The notes under the pieces were generated by a model. The model did not search any database and was not told the origin of the DNA. It saw only the letters and a list, made by a program, of their open reading frames with translations. Of a stretch of 64,000 bases of DNA, positions 8,903 to 15,984 are shown piece after piece (within the stretch, counting starts at the first letter, position 1; every line of letters starts with the position of its first letter). Source of the stretch: an uncultured Acetatifactor sp. (lineage in GTDB: Bacteria > Bacillota > Clostridia > Lachnospirales > Lachnospiraceae); the NCBI GenBank assembly GCA_949840935.1, contig CATKXX010000002.1:62001-126000 (forward strand), read 5' to 3'. The position numbers were made by a program, and so were the translations under genes.

Positions 8903-9754
8903 TTATTGCCATTCGCTCTTATTTTTTTGAACTACTTCGTTATCTATTTTTGCAAAAACATTTAGCCCTTCCACTCCATCTTTTTCAGCTTTAACAATAC
9001 AAAATTCTGTTATTCCTCCCCATCCATCTCTTGCATATTCAATATAATTCATTAAACTTTCTGTAGTTTCTTCTGTATATTCTGTAATTCCATATGTAAG
9101 CTGTATATGAAAACCATCATAAGAGTCCATAGGATTCATGCCCGCTAACTCTAAATTATTTTCTTTCCCCATTTCTTCAAAAATATTTGTCAGAATTTCT
9201 AAGTATTCATCTCTTGTATATTCTTTTGTTTTGTCATATCCAACTTTTTCAAGTATCGTATCGTAAGGATCATCAACTGTTTCCTCTTGTTGAATTTCTT
9301 CCTCTTGTGCATCAGCACTGAAATCTTGACTATCTGAAAAATAGTCTTGTAAAACATATAACTTATCATAATCTGTACCATTGATAGGATTTTTGAAGCA
9401 GTACCAAACCAGATTCAAGGCTTCATCAATTTTTATTGTCGAACCTGCTTTTATATATCCGACCTGTACTCCATCAGTTGAATACACTGGCGAATTTTCA
9501 TTGAATGTTTTTTCTTCTCCAAATGCTTCGGAATTAGTAAATACAGTAAGATCATATTCCGAATATCTGTCCTCTTCTCCTGTTATAACAAGAACATCAT
9601 TTTCAGCAATTACTGTGCTTTCAGCTTCCTGTTCTCCCTGTTCAACTTCTTCCTGCTGTGCCTCTTCCTGTTTCGGTTCTGCACTGCTCCCACAGCCCAC
9701 AACGGATAAAGACAACACCGCTGCTAATACTAATACTACTGTTCTTTTCTTCAT
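8903..9754 (-). CDS. Secreted lipoprotein of unknown function (element cargo)
   Basis: 283 aa. A type II signal peptide is clear: KKR, a hydrophobic stretch, then lipobox SVVGC with Cys21, so the mature protein is lipid-anchored to the outer face of the membrane. A Glu/Gln-rich linker (around 25-45) follows. Residues 50-130 and 150-280 look like two folded regions separated by another acidic Gln/Glu segment (EEEIQQEET). No catalytic motif recognised. AAAGGAG lies eight bases before ATG. It is the only obvious cargo gene of the left element and is divergent from the XRE regulator, which may control it. Confidence 0.75.
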   Translation of the reverse strand: MKKRTVVLVLAAVLSLSVVGCGSSAEPKQEEAQQEEVEQGEQEAESTVIAENDVLVITGEEDRYSEYDLTVFTNSEAFGEEKTFNENSPVYSTDGVQVGYIKAGSTIKIDEALNLVWYCFKNPINGTDYDKLYVLQDYFSDSQDFSADAQEEEIQQEETVDDPYDTILEKVGYDKTKEYTRDEYLEILTNIFEEMGKENNLELAGMNPMDSYDGFHIQLTYGITEYTEETTESLMNYIEYARDGWGGITEFCIVKAEKDGVEGLNVFAKIDNEVVQKNKSEWQ

Positions 9755-9877
9755 AATATTTTCTCCTTTTCGTTTGAGGTCTAAAAATAGACCATTTAGC
9801 CATACCTATTATAGTCTTAAAATTAAGATAATGCAAGCGAAAGGTGATAAAAATCCTATACGGGTTTGTATAAAAAT

Positions 9878-10111
9878 ATGATAAAATATGAGCGGTTTTG
9901 GAAAACCCTTAAAGAAAAGGGTATAAGTCAGTACAATCTCGTAATCGACTACAATATAAGTAAATCTCTCTTGCAACGGTTAAGGAATAACGACGGTATC
10001 AGCACACACTCTCTTAATATGCTTTGCTCCATTTTAGATTGCAGGATTGAAGATATTGCAGAATTTGTTAAAGACAATGATTGTCAGAACAAAAGTCAAA
10101 AAGAAGAATAG
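9878..10111 (+). CDS. XRE-family HTH regulator (element copy)
   Basis: About 77 aa, a single Cro/C1-type helix-turn-helix (HTH_26 type) with the usual ISKSLLQRLRNN recognition region and LCSILDCRIEDIAEF end. Start set at ATG 9878; an upstream TTG is less likely. It is homologous to the small regulator at 56437 in the other accessory patch (same FWKTL start and DIAE-F/Y ending). It faces away from the lipoprotein gene and towards the recombinase gene. Likely role is control of element genes. Its stop codon lies inside the stem of its own terminator. Confidence 0.8.
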   Translation: MIKYERFWKTLKEKGISQYNLVIDYNISKSLLQRLRNNDGISTHSLNMLCSILDCRIEDIAEFVKDNDCQNKSQKEE

Positions 10112-10148
10112 CCCGATATATACAGAATAGTGGCGATTCTTCTTTTTT
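10101..10148 (+). terminator. Intrinsic terminator of XRE gene
   Basis: AAGAAGAAT...GCC pairs with GGC...ATTCTTCTT, then a run of T. The stem includes the last codons of the regulator. Confidence 0.75.
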
Positions 10149-10181
10149 GTTGCACTTATATCAACAGTAAGAATCATAATC

Positions 10182-10300
10182 AAGAGGTTGTTAGAAAGGA
10201 ACCGTCTAACAACCTCTTTGTCAATTATCAACTGTATCGAACTTGTCAACTGTTTGCTTCGCAAATTTTTTCTTTCAGAAAAAACAGGCAGTTGACAAGT
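10182..10300. repeat. Hairpin plus branched palindrome between xre and serine recombinase
   Basis: First a perfect 14-bp stem AAGAGGTTGTTAGA (10182-10195) / TCTAACAACCTCTT (10205-10218). Then an outer 12-bp perfect stem ACTTGTCAACTG (10241-10252) / CAGTTGACAAGT (10289-10300) enclosing two small hairpins, TTTGC-TTC-GCAAA and TTTTTTC-TTTCA-GAAAAAA. The second part folds as a three-way junction on either strand. Candidates: single-strand origin, terminator region or a structured RNA. Confidence 0.6.
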
Positions 10301-10321
10301 GGGAAGTGTATGCCTTTCCCC

Positions 10322-11824
10322 TTATATTTTCCACTCAATTTCTATGTCGCCATTTTCACTAAGCATAATTTTTTTAATCAGCAGTTGTGCAATGGATTTC
10401 TTTTCTTCTTCCGTTAATCTGCTGTACACAAGGGGCAGGTAACTTGATATTCTGGCTTCATCTGTAAAAGATAAATTTCTTTCTTGTGACAGTTCTATTT
10501 CATCTATCTTTTGCTTTCTTTCCTCAATCGCTTTGTGTACCTGTTCAATACCCATTGTTCCCATTGCCGCCAATTTTACAAGCCTTTCAATCTCTTCATT
10601 GATTTGAGATATTTTATCTTGTTCCTTTTTCCTCTTGATGCTGTTCTGCAAGATTTTACTGGCTATTTTATCCAGTTGCTTTTGTATTTCAACCGCAACA
10701 CTTTCTTGAAGAATCGGGAATTTAATTTGTATCGAAGCATCACAAATATGTAGAGTGTTCCGTCCATGACAGCTAAGATTAGGGGGATGATTTACCTTAA
10801 TTGCATATCCGCATTTTGCACACTTTACCAGCCCCGCCAGTTCCCGCATTTTACTGGGTGCATTGGCCCTCCCTATCTTTTCATTTTTTGCCAATCGCTC
10901 CTGTACCGCTATGTACACTTCGCTTGAAACAACCCCTTTAAAATTTGTCCTGTATACCGTCTGTTCTTCCAATGATGTATATTTTCTGATGTTTGCATTT
11001 CCCACTTTTTTACCAACAATATGGGCGGATGTTGAACCATCCCATTTATCTTCATCACTTAAAATATGGGCTTTCCGCATTTTAAAATACTTATACAGCA
11101 AACTGTCCGCAATAGCATACACAGGATTTTGCAATATTCTTCCTATCGTAACACTGTCAAAGGCACCGCTGGCCCTACTGCTTTTATAGCCCTTTGCATT
11201 GAGTTCACGGCCTATTTTGGCTAGGCTTGAATTGACATCATTGGCATAGCTTTCAAAAGCAAATTTTACCATCTCAATATCTTTATTTGGCTTTAATGTA
11301 GGTTTATTATCTGCAGTCCGTGAAAGATCAAAACCTTTAGGGGCACGTCCCCCAGGCCACCGCCCATCTTCTTCAATACGGTAATAATAATTGTCTTTAA
11401 CCCGTTCCTGTATACTTTCTCTTTCCATCTGGGCAAATATAATTAAAATGCCCATCATTACCCTACCCGTTGCGGTAGATGTATCAAAGCTTTCTGATAT
11501 TGAAACAAATTCAACTTTATGTTTTTTCATAATCTCGTATAGCTGATAAAAGTCAGCTATATTTCTGCTGATACGGTCTAATCGGTAAACAATTACTTTT
11601 TTGATTTTGTCTGCTTCAATATCGGTTTTCAGTCTTTGCAAATCTGGACGGTCAGTATTCTTTCCCGAATACCCTTTATCCCTATAGACTTCTACCTCAC
11701 CGCTTGCCCATGCTTTTCCTTTATCAATCTGTGCTTCAATTGACAGGGAATCTTTTTTATCAAGGCTCTGTCTCGCATATACTGCATCTTTCCGTTTGTC
11801 TTGTTTTGCCATCCTTTTCACCAT
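10322..11824 (-). CDS. Large serine recombinase of the left element
   Basis: 500 aa from the ATG with GGAGGT about ten bases upstream (an in-frame GTG 18 bases earlier is an alternative). The amino-terminal resolvase domain has the catalytic serine in AVYARQSLDKKD (Ser20) and the RLDRISRN arginines; a recombinase domain (around 180-290) and a zinc-ribbon (CAKCGYAI) follow, with a coiled coil near 400-450. It should catalyse integration and excision at a GA dinucleotide, in line with the symmetric junction palindrome. The gene begins about 170 bp inside the element's right end, as expected for an integrase next to its att site. Confidence 0.9.
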   Translation of the reverse strand: MVKRMAKQDKRKDAVYARQSLDKKDSLSIEAQIDKGKAWASGEVEVYRDKGYSGKNTDRPDLQRLKTDIEADKIKKVIVYRLDRISRNIADFYQLYEIMKKHKVEFVSISESFDTSTATGRVMMGILIIFAQMERESIQERVKDNYYYRIEEDGRWPGGRAPKGFDLSRTADNKPTLKPNKDIEMVKFAFESYANDVNSSLAKIGRELNAKGYKSSRASGAFDSVTIGRILQNPVYAIADSLLYKYFKMRKAHILSDEDKWDGSTSAHIVGKKVGNANIRKYTSLEEQTVYRTNFKGVVSSEVYIAVQERLAKNEKIGRANAPSKMRELAGLVKCAKCGYAIKVNHPPNLSCHGRNTLHICDASIQIKFPILQESVAVEIQKQLDKIASKILQNSIKRKKEQDKISQINEEIERLVKLAAMGTMGIEQVHKAIEERKQKIDEIELSQERNLSFTDEARISSYLPLVYSRLTEEEKKSIAQLLIKKIMLSENGDIEIEWKI

Positions 11825-11995
11825 CTTTTGTGCTACCTCCACTTGATAAAAATATTTTAAGTATTTTACGGTAGACTTGAACTCTTTCTTCTTCTGATAT
11901 AGGATTATAGATATTGGATACTTTCATTTCTACTCCACATATCTTTTTATCCTATGTCTATTCTAACCGTTTTTTACTTATGTATCAAGTGTATC

Positions 11996-12200
11996 AACAT
12001 TCCACAACACCGGGAACATATTCAGCTCCTTCTCGAAGGCTTTGTCCCAGCTGCCGTAAGGCGGGCGCACATACTGCACCTCCTCCCCTGTGATTTCCTT
12101 CAGGATCTCATTCGTCCTGATCAGCTCCTCCCTGAACCTCTCCCTGTTTGTCTTTGTCAGTTGGATGTGGCTGTATGTATGATTGCCTATCAGGTGCCCT
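11996..12200 (-). pseudogene. Polysaccharide deacetylase, middle fragment (piece 2 of 3)
   Basis: Encodes the centre of the NodB domain: GHLIGNHTYSH holds the two metal-binding histidines, and RPPYGSWDKAF is motif 3; it ends LWNVD at the left element's crossover. An in-frame stop two codons after the TTGATACA repeat is supplied by element DNA. Both ends coincide with GA crossover sites (12201-12202 and 11994-11995). It has no start codon or ribosome binding site of its own that belongs to the gene. Confidence 0.9.
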
Positions 12201-12257
12201 TCGGGTTGTGTAAAGACATACATAACAATACTTTTTTGAACATCTGAAAGCATTCCT

Positions 12258-13793
12258 TCATTCCCTGAACTTCCACACAATCTCCATGGCATTTTCCTTG
12301 CCGACTCTGATTTCCTTCACAAGCCCTTCCAACATTTCCCGCGTCAATTTTTTCCCAAAAACATGCTGTCCTGAATCCGCCGTCCTCCCGGCCCTGCTCT
12401 TTACCGCTTCCGCCAGCTTATCAGTCAATACCCTGTACTCCCGAACCGTTTCCTCCTGCCATAATGCTATCTCCCCTTTTCTGGACAGATATTCCTGTTT
12501 CCCGATGCGCCCCTCCGCGTAATCCTCAAAGTCCGCTGCCTGTCTGGCTTTGCATCTGTCCATATCCCTTTGGCATTCCCGGAGCTTTTCCCGCAGGATA
12601 CTCTGCTCTGACCGGCCATCCTGCCGTGCCCCTCCGGACTGTCCTGCAAGCTGTATCCGGATCCGGAGGGATTCCCGCAGACTGACATCCAGCTCCTCTT
12701 CCCCCAGCCTGACGCCTGCGCAGGGAGCCTCAGGCAGCGCCCTCCGGGTAATACAGTAATAGTATGGCTCTTTCCCGGTACTTCTCGTCAATGCTCTGCC
12801 GCAGTATGCACATTTTACAAGCCCTCTGAAACGCTGGTATGGCTTTGCCTGCTTTTTTGTGTGTTGACAATGCCTCATAACAGCCTGCGCCTGGTCAAAC
12901 AATTCCTTTGACACAATGGCTTCATGAGCAGCCTCCGCCGTTATCCATTCTTCCCTGGGCAAGAGTCTGGATTTTTTTGCGGAAACGTCTACCTTTGCCC
13001 TCTTATGGCTTATGAGTTTACCGGTATACCGCTCATCACATAAGGTACGCCGCACATTTTCTCTGGTCCAGCATGTCATATCCCCGGCCTCCCGCCAGCT
13101 GTGCCCCCCATCCGTATGGTTCTCCCTCCGGTACATCAGCGGGGAAGGGATGCCGTCACGGTTTAACTTTACCGCAATCTCCGCAGGGGCGGCACCTTGC
13201 GCTGCCATCTGGAAAATCCTGCGCACCACTTCCGCCGCAGGCCCGTCAATCTCCAGCCTGCCCTTTGCCTTTGCCGTCCCCGGCCACTTGTATCCATAAA
13301 ATGCCAGGCTCCCCTGGTACTCCCCTCTGTGCATCTTTGCCTGCTTGACGGCGCGGATTTTCTCCGACACATCCCGGCTGTACATTTCATAGACCAGGGC
13401 CTTCAATGACACATCCAGGCCAACAGAGCTACCCGTCCCCCGGCCGCTGTCATAGCCTTCGTTGACAGCGATGAACCTCACCCCCAGAAACGGGAATATC
13501 TGATCCAGGTAATCCCCTACCTCCACCAGATTCCGGCCAAACCGGGAAAAGTCTTTTACAATGATGCAGTTTACCGTGCTTCCCGCCAGGGCAAGGAGCT
13601 TCTGTATACCGGGACGTTCAAAGCTGACTCCGCTGTACCCGTCATCATAAAATTCCAGCACATCCCAGCCGGCAAACTCATCGTGGCTTTCAATATAATC
13701 CAAAAGGAGCGCCCGCTGGTTTCCTATGCTGCAGCTCTCCCCCTCATGGGCATCCTCGCTGGAAAGGCGCATATAAAGCGCAATGGTCTTCAT
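12258..13793 (-). CDS. Large serine recombinase B (TnpX/TndX-like)
   Basis: 511 aa. Catalytic domain starts at MKTIALYMRLSSED with the nucleophile Ser11; the conserved KDFSRFGRN motif with active-site arginines is near residue 90. A recombinase domain follows, then a zinc-ribbon (CAYCGRAL) and a coiled-coil region. It resembles the recombinases of Tn4451-type elements, which exchange strands at GA. Its ATG overlaps the stop codon of recombinase A (ATGA), so the two are translationally coupled. Two recombinases in one operon recall ccrAB, where both partners are needed; whether this applies here is unknown. Its stop lies about 55 bp from the element's left end. Confidence 0.92.
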   Translation of the reverse strand: MKTIALYMRLSSEDAHEGESCSIGNQRALLLDYIESHDEFAGWDVLEFYDDGYSGVSFERPGIQKLLALAGSTVNCIIVKDFSRFGRNLVEVGDYLDQIFPFLGVRFIAVNEGYDSGRGTGSSVGLDVSLKALVYEMYSRDVSEKIRAVKQAKMHRGEYQGSLAFYGYKWPGTAKAKGRLEIDGPAAEVVRRIFQMAAQGAAPAEIAVKLNRDGIPSPLMYRRENHTDGGHSWREAGDMTCWTRENVRRTLCDERYTGKLISHKRAKVDVSAKKSRLLPREEWITAEAAHEAIVSKELFDQAQAVMRHCQHTKKQAKPYQRFRGLVKCAYCGRALTRSTGKEPYYYCITRRALPEAPCAGVRLGEEELDVSLRESLRIRIQLAGQSGGARQDGRSEQSILREKLRECQRDMDRCKARQAADFEDYAEGRIGKQEYLSRKGEIALWQEETVREYRVLTDKLAEAVKSRAGRTADSGQHVFGKKLTREMLEGLVKEIRVGKENAMEIVWKFRE

Positions 13794-15418
13794 GCCTCCG
13801 CCAGCACCCGCTCATAGCAGTCCCTGTACCTGAATCTGATCTGGATACGACAGTCCTCAAATACATCAATCCTGTCGATCAAGGTGACTGCCATATGCCG
13901 CGTCCATTCCGTCAGATTCCGATATCTCTTATACTGCTCCATCCAGCGGGCACCCCCTGTGCAGTTCCGGGACAGGCTCTCCGTCTCCTTACGCAGCCTT
14001 GCCATGGCCTCCTGCGCCTCCCGCAGCCTCCCGTCGTACAGGGTCTTCAATTCCAGATACTCCCCCCTGTCCACCAGCCCGTCCATAAGGGACTCATACA
14101 GGGAATTTTTCAGACACGCATACTTCTCCGCCTCCTCCTGTTTCTTCAAAAGCTTCCTGTCTGCCTTCTCACTTTCCGCCTGATGATATGGAAGGGCCTC
14201 CATATAGGCGGAAACGCGCTCCATGTCCGCCGTCTGATCGATATGCCGCTTCAGCGCAAGGAACGCCGACTGCTCCAACAGCGCGCTGCTTACCCTGTGG
14301 CTGCTGCAGCTCCCGCCTCTGCGGTTATTGCCACACATATAGTACACATAAGTCTTTCCGCCGCGGCACACACTGTTGCGCACCATGTTAAAGCCGCAGT
14401 CCGCGCAGAACACCAGGCCGGAGAGTAGATAGACTGTCTCCGCCTCCGGCGCCACGCGGGTATCCTGCAACAGAAGCCGTTTTACCGCAAAAAAATCTTC
14501 TTTATCAATAATCGGCTCATGGCAGCCCTCCACCCGCACCCATTCCTCACTGGGTTTTAACAACGTTTTCTTTACTTTGTGATTGGGTGTGGTTCTCTTT
14601 CCCTGCACCATAGTGCCGGTATAAATTTCATTCCGCAAAATGCGGCCCACTGCGACTGCCGTCCATCTGGTCTTTGTATTTATCTGGAAACCGGACTGAT
14701 ATCTCGTCCCACAGAGCCGTTTATACTCCATAGGGGACAATTCCCCCCTGTCATTGAGCCAATCCGCTATCCTTTGCTGGCTGGCGCCCTCCAGCTTCCA
14801 TTTGAAGATATCCTTCACCACGTCTGCCGCGTATTTATCCACCACCAGCCTGTGCCGGTCATCTGGATCTTTTAAATAGCCGTATACGGCAAAGGAACCG
14901 ATGAAATCACCCTTTTTGCGTTTGACTTCCAGCTGGCTCCTGACCTTTACCGAAATATCCCTGCAATAAGCATCGTTGATCAGGTTCTTGAAGGGAATCA
15001 AAATCCGGTCTGAAGAATTTCTGCCGTATGCGCTGTCAAAGCCATCATTGACGGCAATGAAACGCACTCCCAGAGCGGGAAAAATCTGGTCGATATAGCG
15101 CCCGGCCTCCACAAAGTTTCTGCCAAACCGGGACAGATCCTTTACTACCACACAGTCAATGCGGCCTGCCTCGATTTCCCGGATCATCCGCTGAAATCCC
15201 GGACGTTGAAAATCCGCCCCGCTGTATCCGTCGTCCGCCCATTCCCCGCAGATTTCTATATCCGGCTTATCCGCCAGAAATGCCCTGATAAGCTCCTTCT
15301 GGTTTACGATGCTGTTGCTCTCCTCCCTGCTTGTGTTTCCTTCGGGGACGCTGTCTTCCCTGGACAGGCGCGCATAGACAGCGGCATGATATATCCGGCC
15401 TGTTTTTCCATTTTCCAT
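13790..15418 (-). CDS. Large serine recombinase A
   Basis: 542 aa. Catalytic motif YARLSREDS with Ser19, insert-containing NQKELI helix, then KDLSRFGRNF near residue 100. Recombinase domain around 190-310, zinc-ribbon with CADCGFNM and a later CGNN, and a coiled coil around 410-480. It is clearly related to, but distinct from, recombinase B (the two share VRFIAVN and SRFGRN blocks), so the pair arose by old duplication or co-recruitment. The gene starts about 100 bp inside the right end of the element; att-site binding and promoter signals must lie in that short interval. Confidence 0.92.
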   Translation of the reverse strand: MENGKTGRIYHAAVYARLSREDSVPEGNTSREESNSIVNQKELIRAFLADKPDIEICGEWADDGYSGADFQRPGFQRMIREIEAGRIDCVVVKDLSRFGRNFVEAGRYIDQIFPALGVRFIAVNDGFDSAYGRNSSDRILIPFKNLINDAYCRDISVKVRSQLEVKRKKGDFIGSFAVYGYLKDPDDRHRLVVDKYAADVVKDIFKWKLEGASQQRIADWLNDRGELSPMEYKRLCGTRYQSGFQINTKTRWTAVAVGRILRNEIYTGTMVQGKRTTPNHKVKKTLLKPSEEWVRVEGCHEPIIDKEDFFAVKRLLLQDTRVAPEAETVYLLSGLVFCADCGFNMVRNSVCRGGKTYVYYMCGNNRRGGSCSSHRVSSALLEQSAFLALKRHIDQTADMERVSAYMEALPYHQAESEKADRKLLKKQEEAEKYACLKNSLYESLMDGLVDRGEYLELKTLYDGRLREAQEAMARLRKETESLSRNCTGGARWMEQYKRYRNLTEWTRHMAVTLIDRIDVFEDCRIQIRFRYRDCYERVLAEA

Positions 15419-15518
15419 GGCGATACCTCCAATGTTACATATATTCCTGCCTGCTCCTTATGCCGTCGCATGGCTTTCCGGCAGTTTTTATGGTTATGCT
15501 TATTATAACTCAGGCGTC

Positions 15519-15809
15519 CTCCTGCATCCGCTGTATGATGTCAGGATGAAGCTCCGCATGTTCCCCGGTGACAAAAAAAGTGGCATGTACACCCCTCTCC
15601 TTCAGCCCATCCAGGAGCTGCTCCGTATAAGAGGGATGTGGGCCGTCGTCAAAGGTTATGGCAATCTTTTTCACATCCTCATCCTGCTGTCCCTCCATAC
15701 CTCCGCTGCCGTTCCAGGCCGCCGCCAGGTCTTCCCTCTCCCAAAACCCCAGGAGCAGAAGCCCCGCCACCAGATGGAGCAGCAGAACTGCTGTCAAAGC
15801 TTTCTTCAT
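15519..15809 (-). pseudogene. Polysaccharide deacetylase, 5' fragment (piece 1 of 3)
   Basis: Starts at ATG 15809 with GGAGG six bases upstream. MKKALTAVLLLHLVAGLLLL is a signal-anchor, so the catalytic domain would sit outside the membrane. KIAITFDDGPHPS is NodB motif 1 with the catalytic base and metal-binding Asp; it ends at IIQRMQE where the right element begins. Joined with the other two pieces it gives 229 aa with motifs 1-5 intact. The family removes N- or O-acetyl groups from peptidoglycan or other polymers; the short, anchored form is similar in plan to clostridial and bacillar Pda enzymes. As it stands the product stops two codons into the element. Confidence 0.9.
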
Positions 15810-15914
15810 ATCAATCCTCCACATCAAAGCGTTTTCCGGCGCGGACGCCTGAAACGGAACCATCACAGGCCAGCACAAGGCTGTGCCCGGCGCCGCACTC
15901 ACCGCCAAGCCATA

Positions 15915-15954
15915 AACAGGCCGGCTTATCATACTATATGACAGCCGGCCTGTT
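15915..15954. terminator. Hairpin between ABC exporter and deacetylase
   Basis: Perfect 12-bp stem AACAGGCCGGCT / AGCCGGCCTGTT with a 16-base loop. It lies 30 bp after the stop of the 584-aa ABC gene. The T-run is weak, so termination efficiency is uncertain. Confidence 0.6.
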
Positions 15955-15984
15955 CAAAATTCCTCTGTGAATCTCTGTCCATCC

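Larger units (their letters stand above)
5630..11995 (-). mobile_element. Serine-recombinase element (left) inserted in deacetylase gene
   Basis: About 6.36 kb, clearly more AT-rich than its surroundings. Both junctions carry the 9-bp sequence AATGTTGAT (minus strand), at 5629-5637 and 11993-12001. Joining the ends gives a 44-bp imperfect palindrome, TTTACTT at one end and AAGTAAA at the other, with GA at the exact centre and 16 of 21 arm positions matching. That is the form of an attP site for a large serine recombinase. Cargo: HUH Rep-like protein, tyrosine recombinase, lipoprotein, XRE regulator, serine recombinase. No relaxase of a known conjugative type, no phage structural genes. Confidence 0.88.
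12201..15518 (-). mobile_element. Two-recombinase element (right) inserted in deacetylase gene
   Basis: 3,316 bp between GA dinucleotides at 12201-12202 and 15517-15518 (TC on the plus strand). It holds only two overlapping serine recombinase genes with about 55 bp and 100 bp of flanking DNA. The circle junction would have a GA core with GTTATG in inverted orientation 19-24 bases out on both sides. GC content resembles the host more than the left element does. No cargo, resistance or transfer gene is present. Confidence 0.88.

Noticed and set aside
5630..15518. Prophage or integrative conjugative element
   Set aside because: No capsid, terminase, tail, type IV secretion or recognised relaxase gene; two separate small recombinase elements explain the region.
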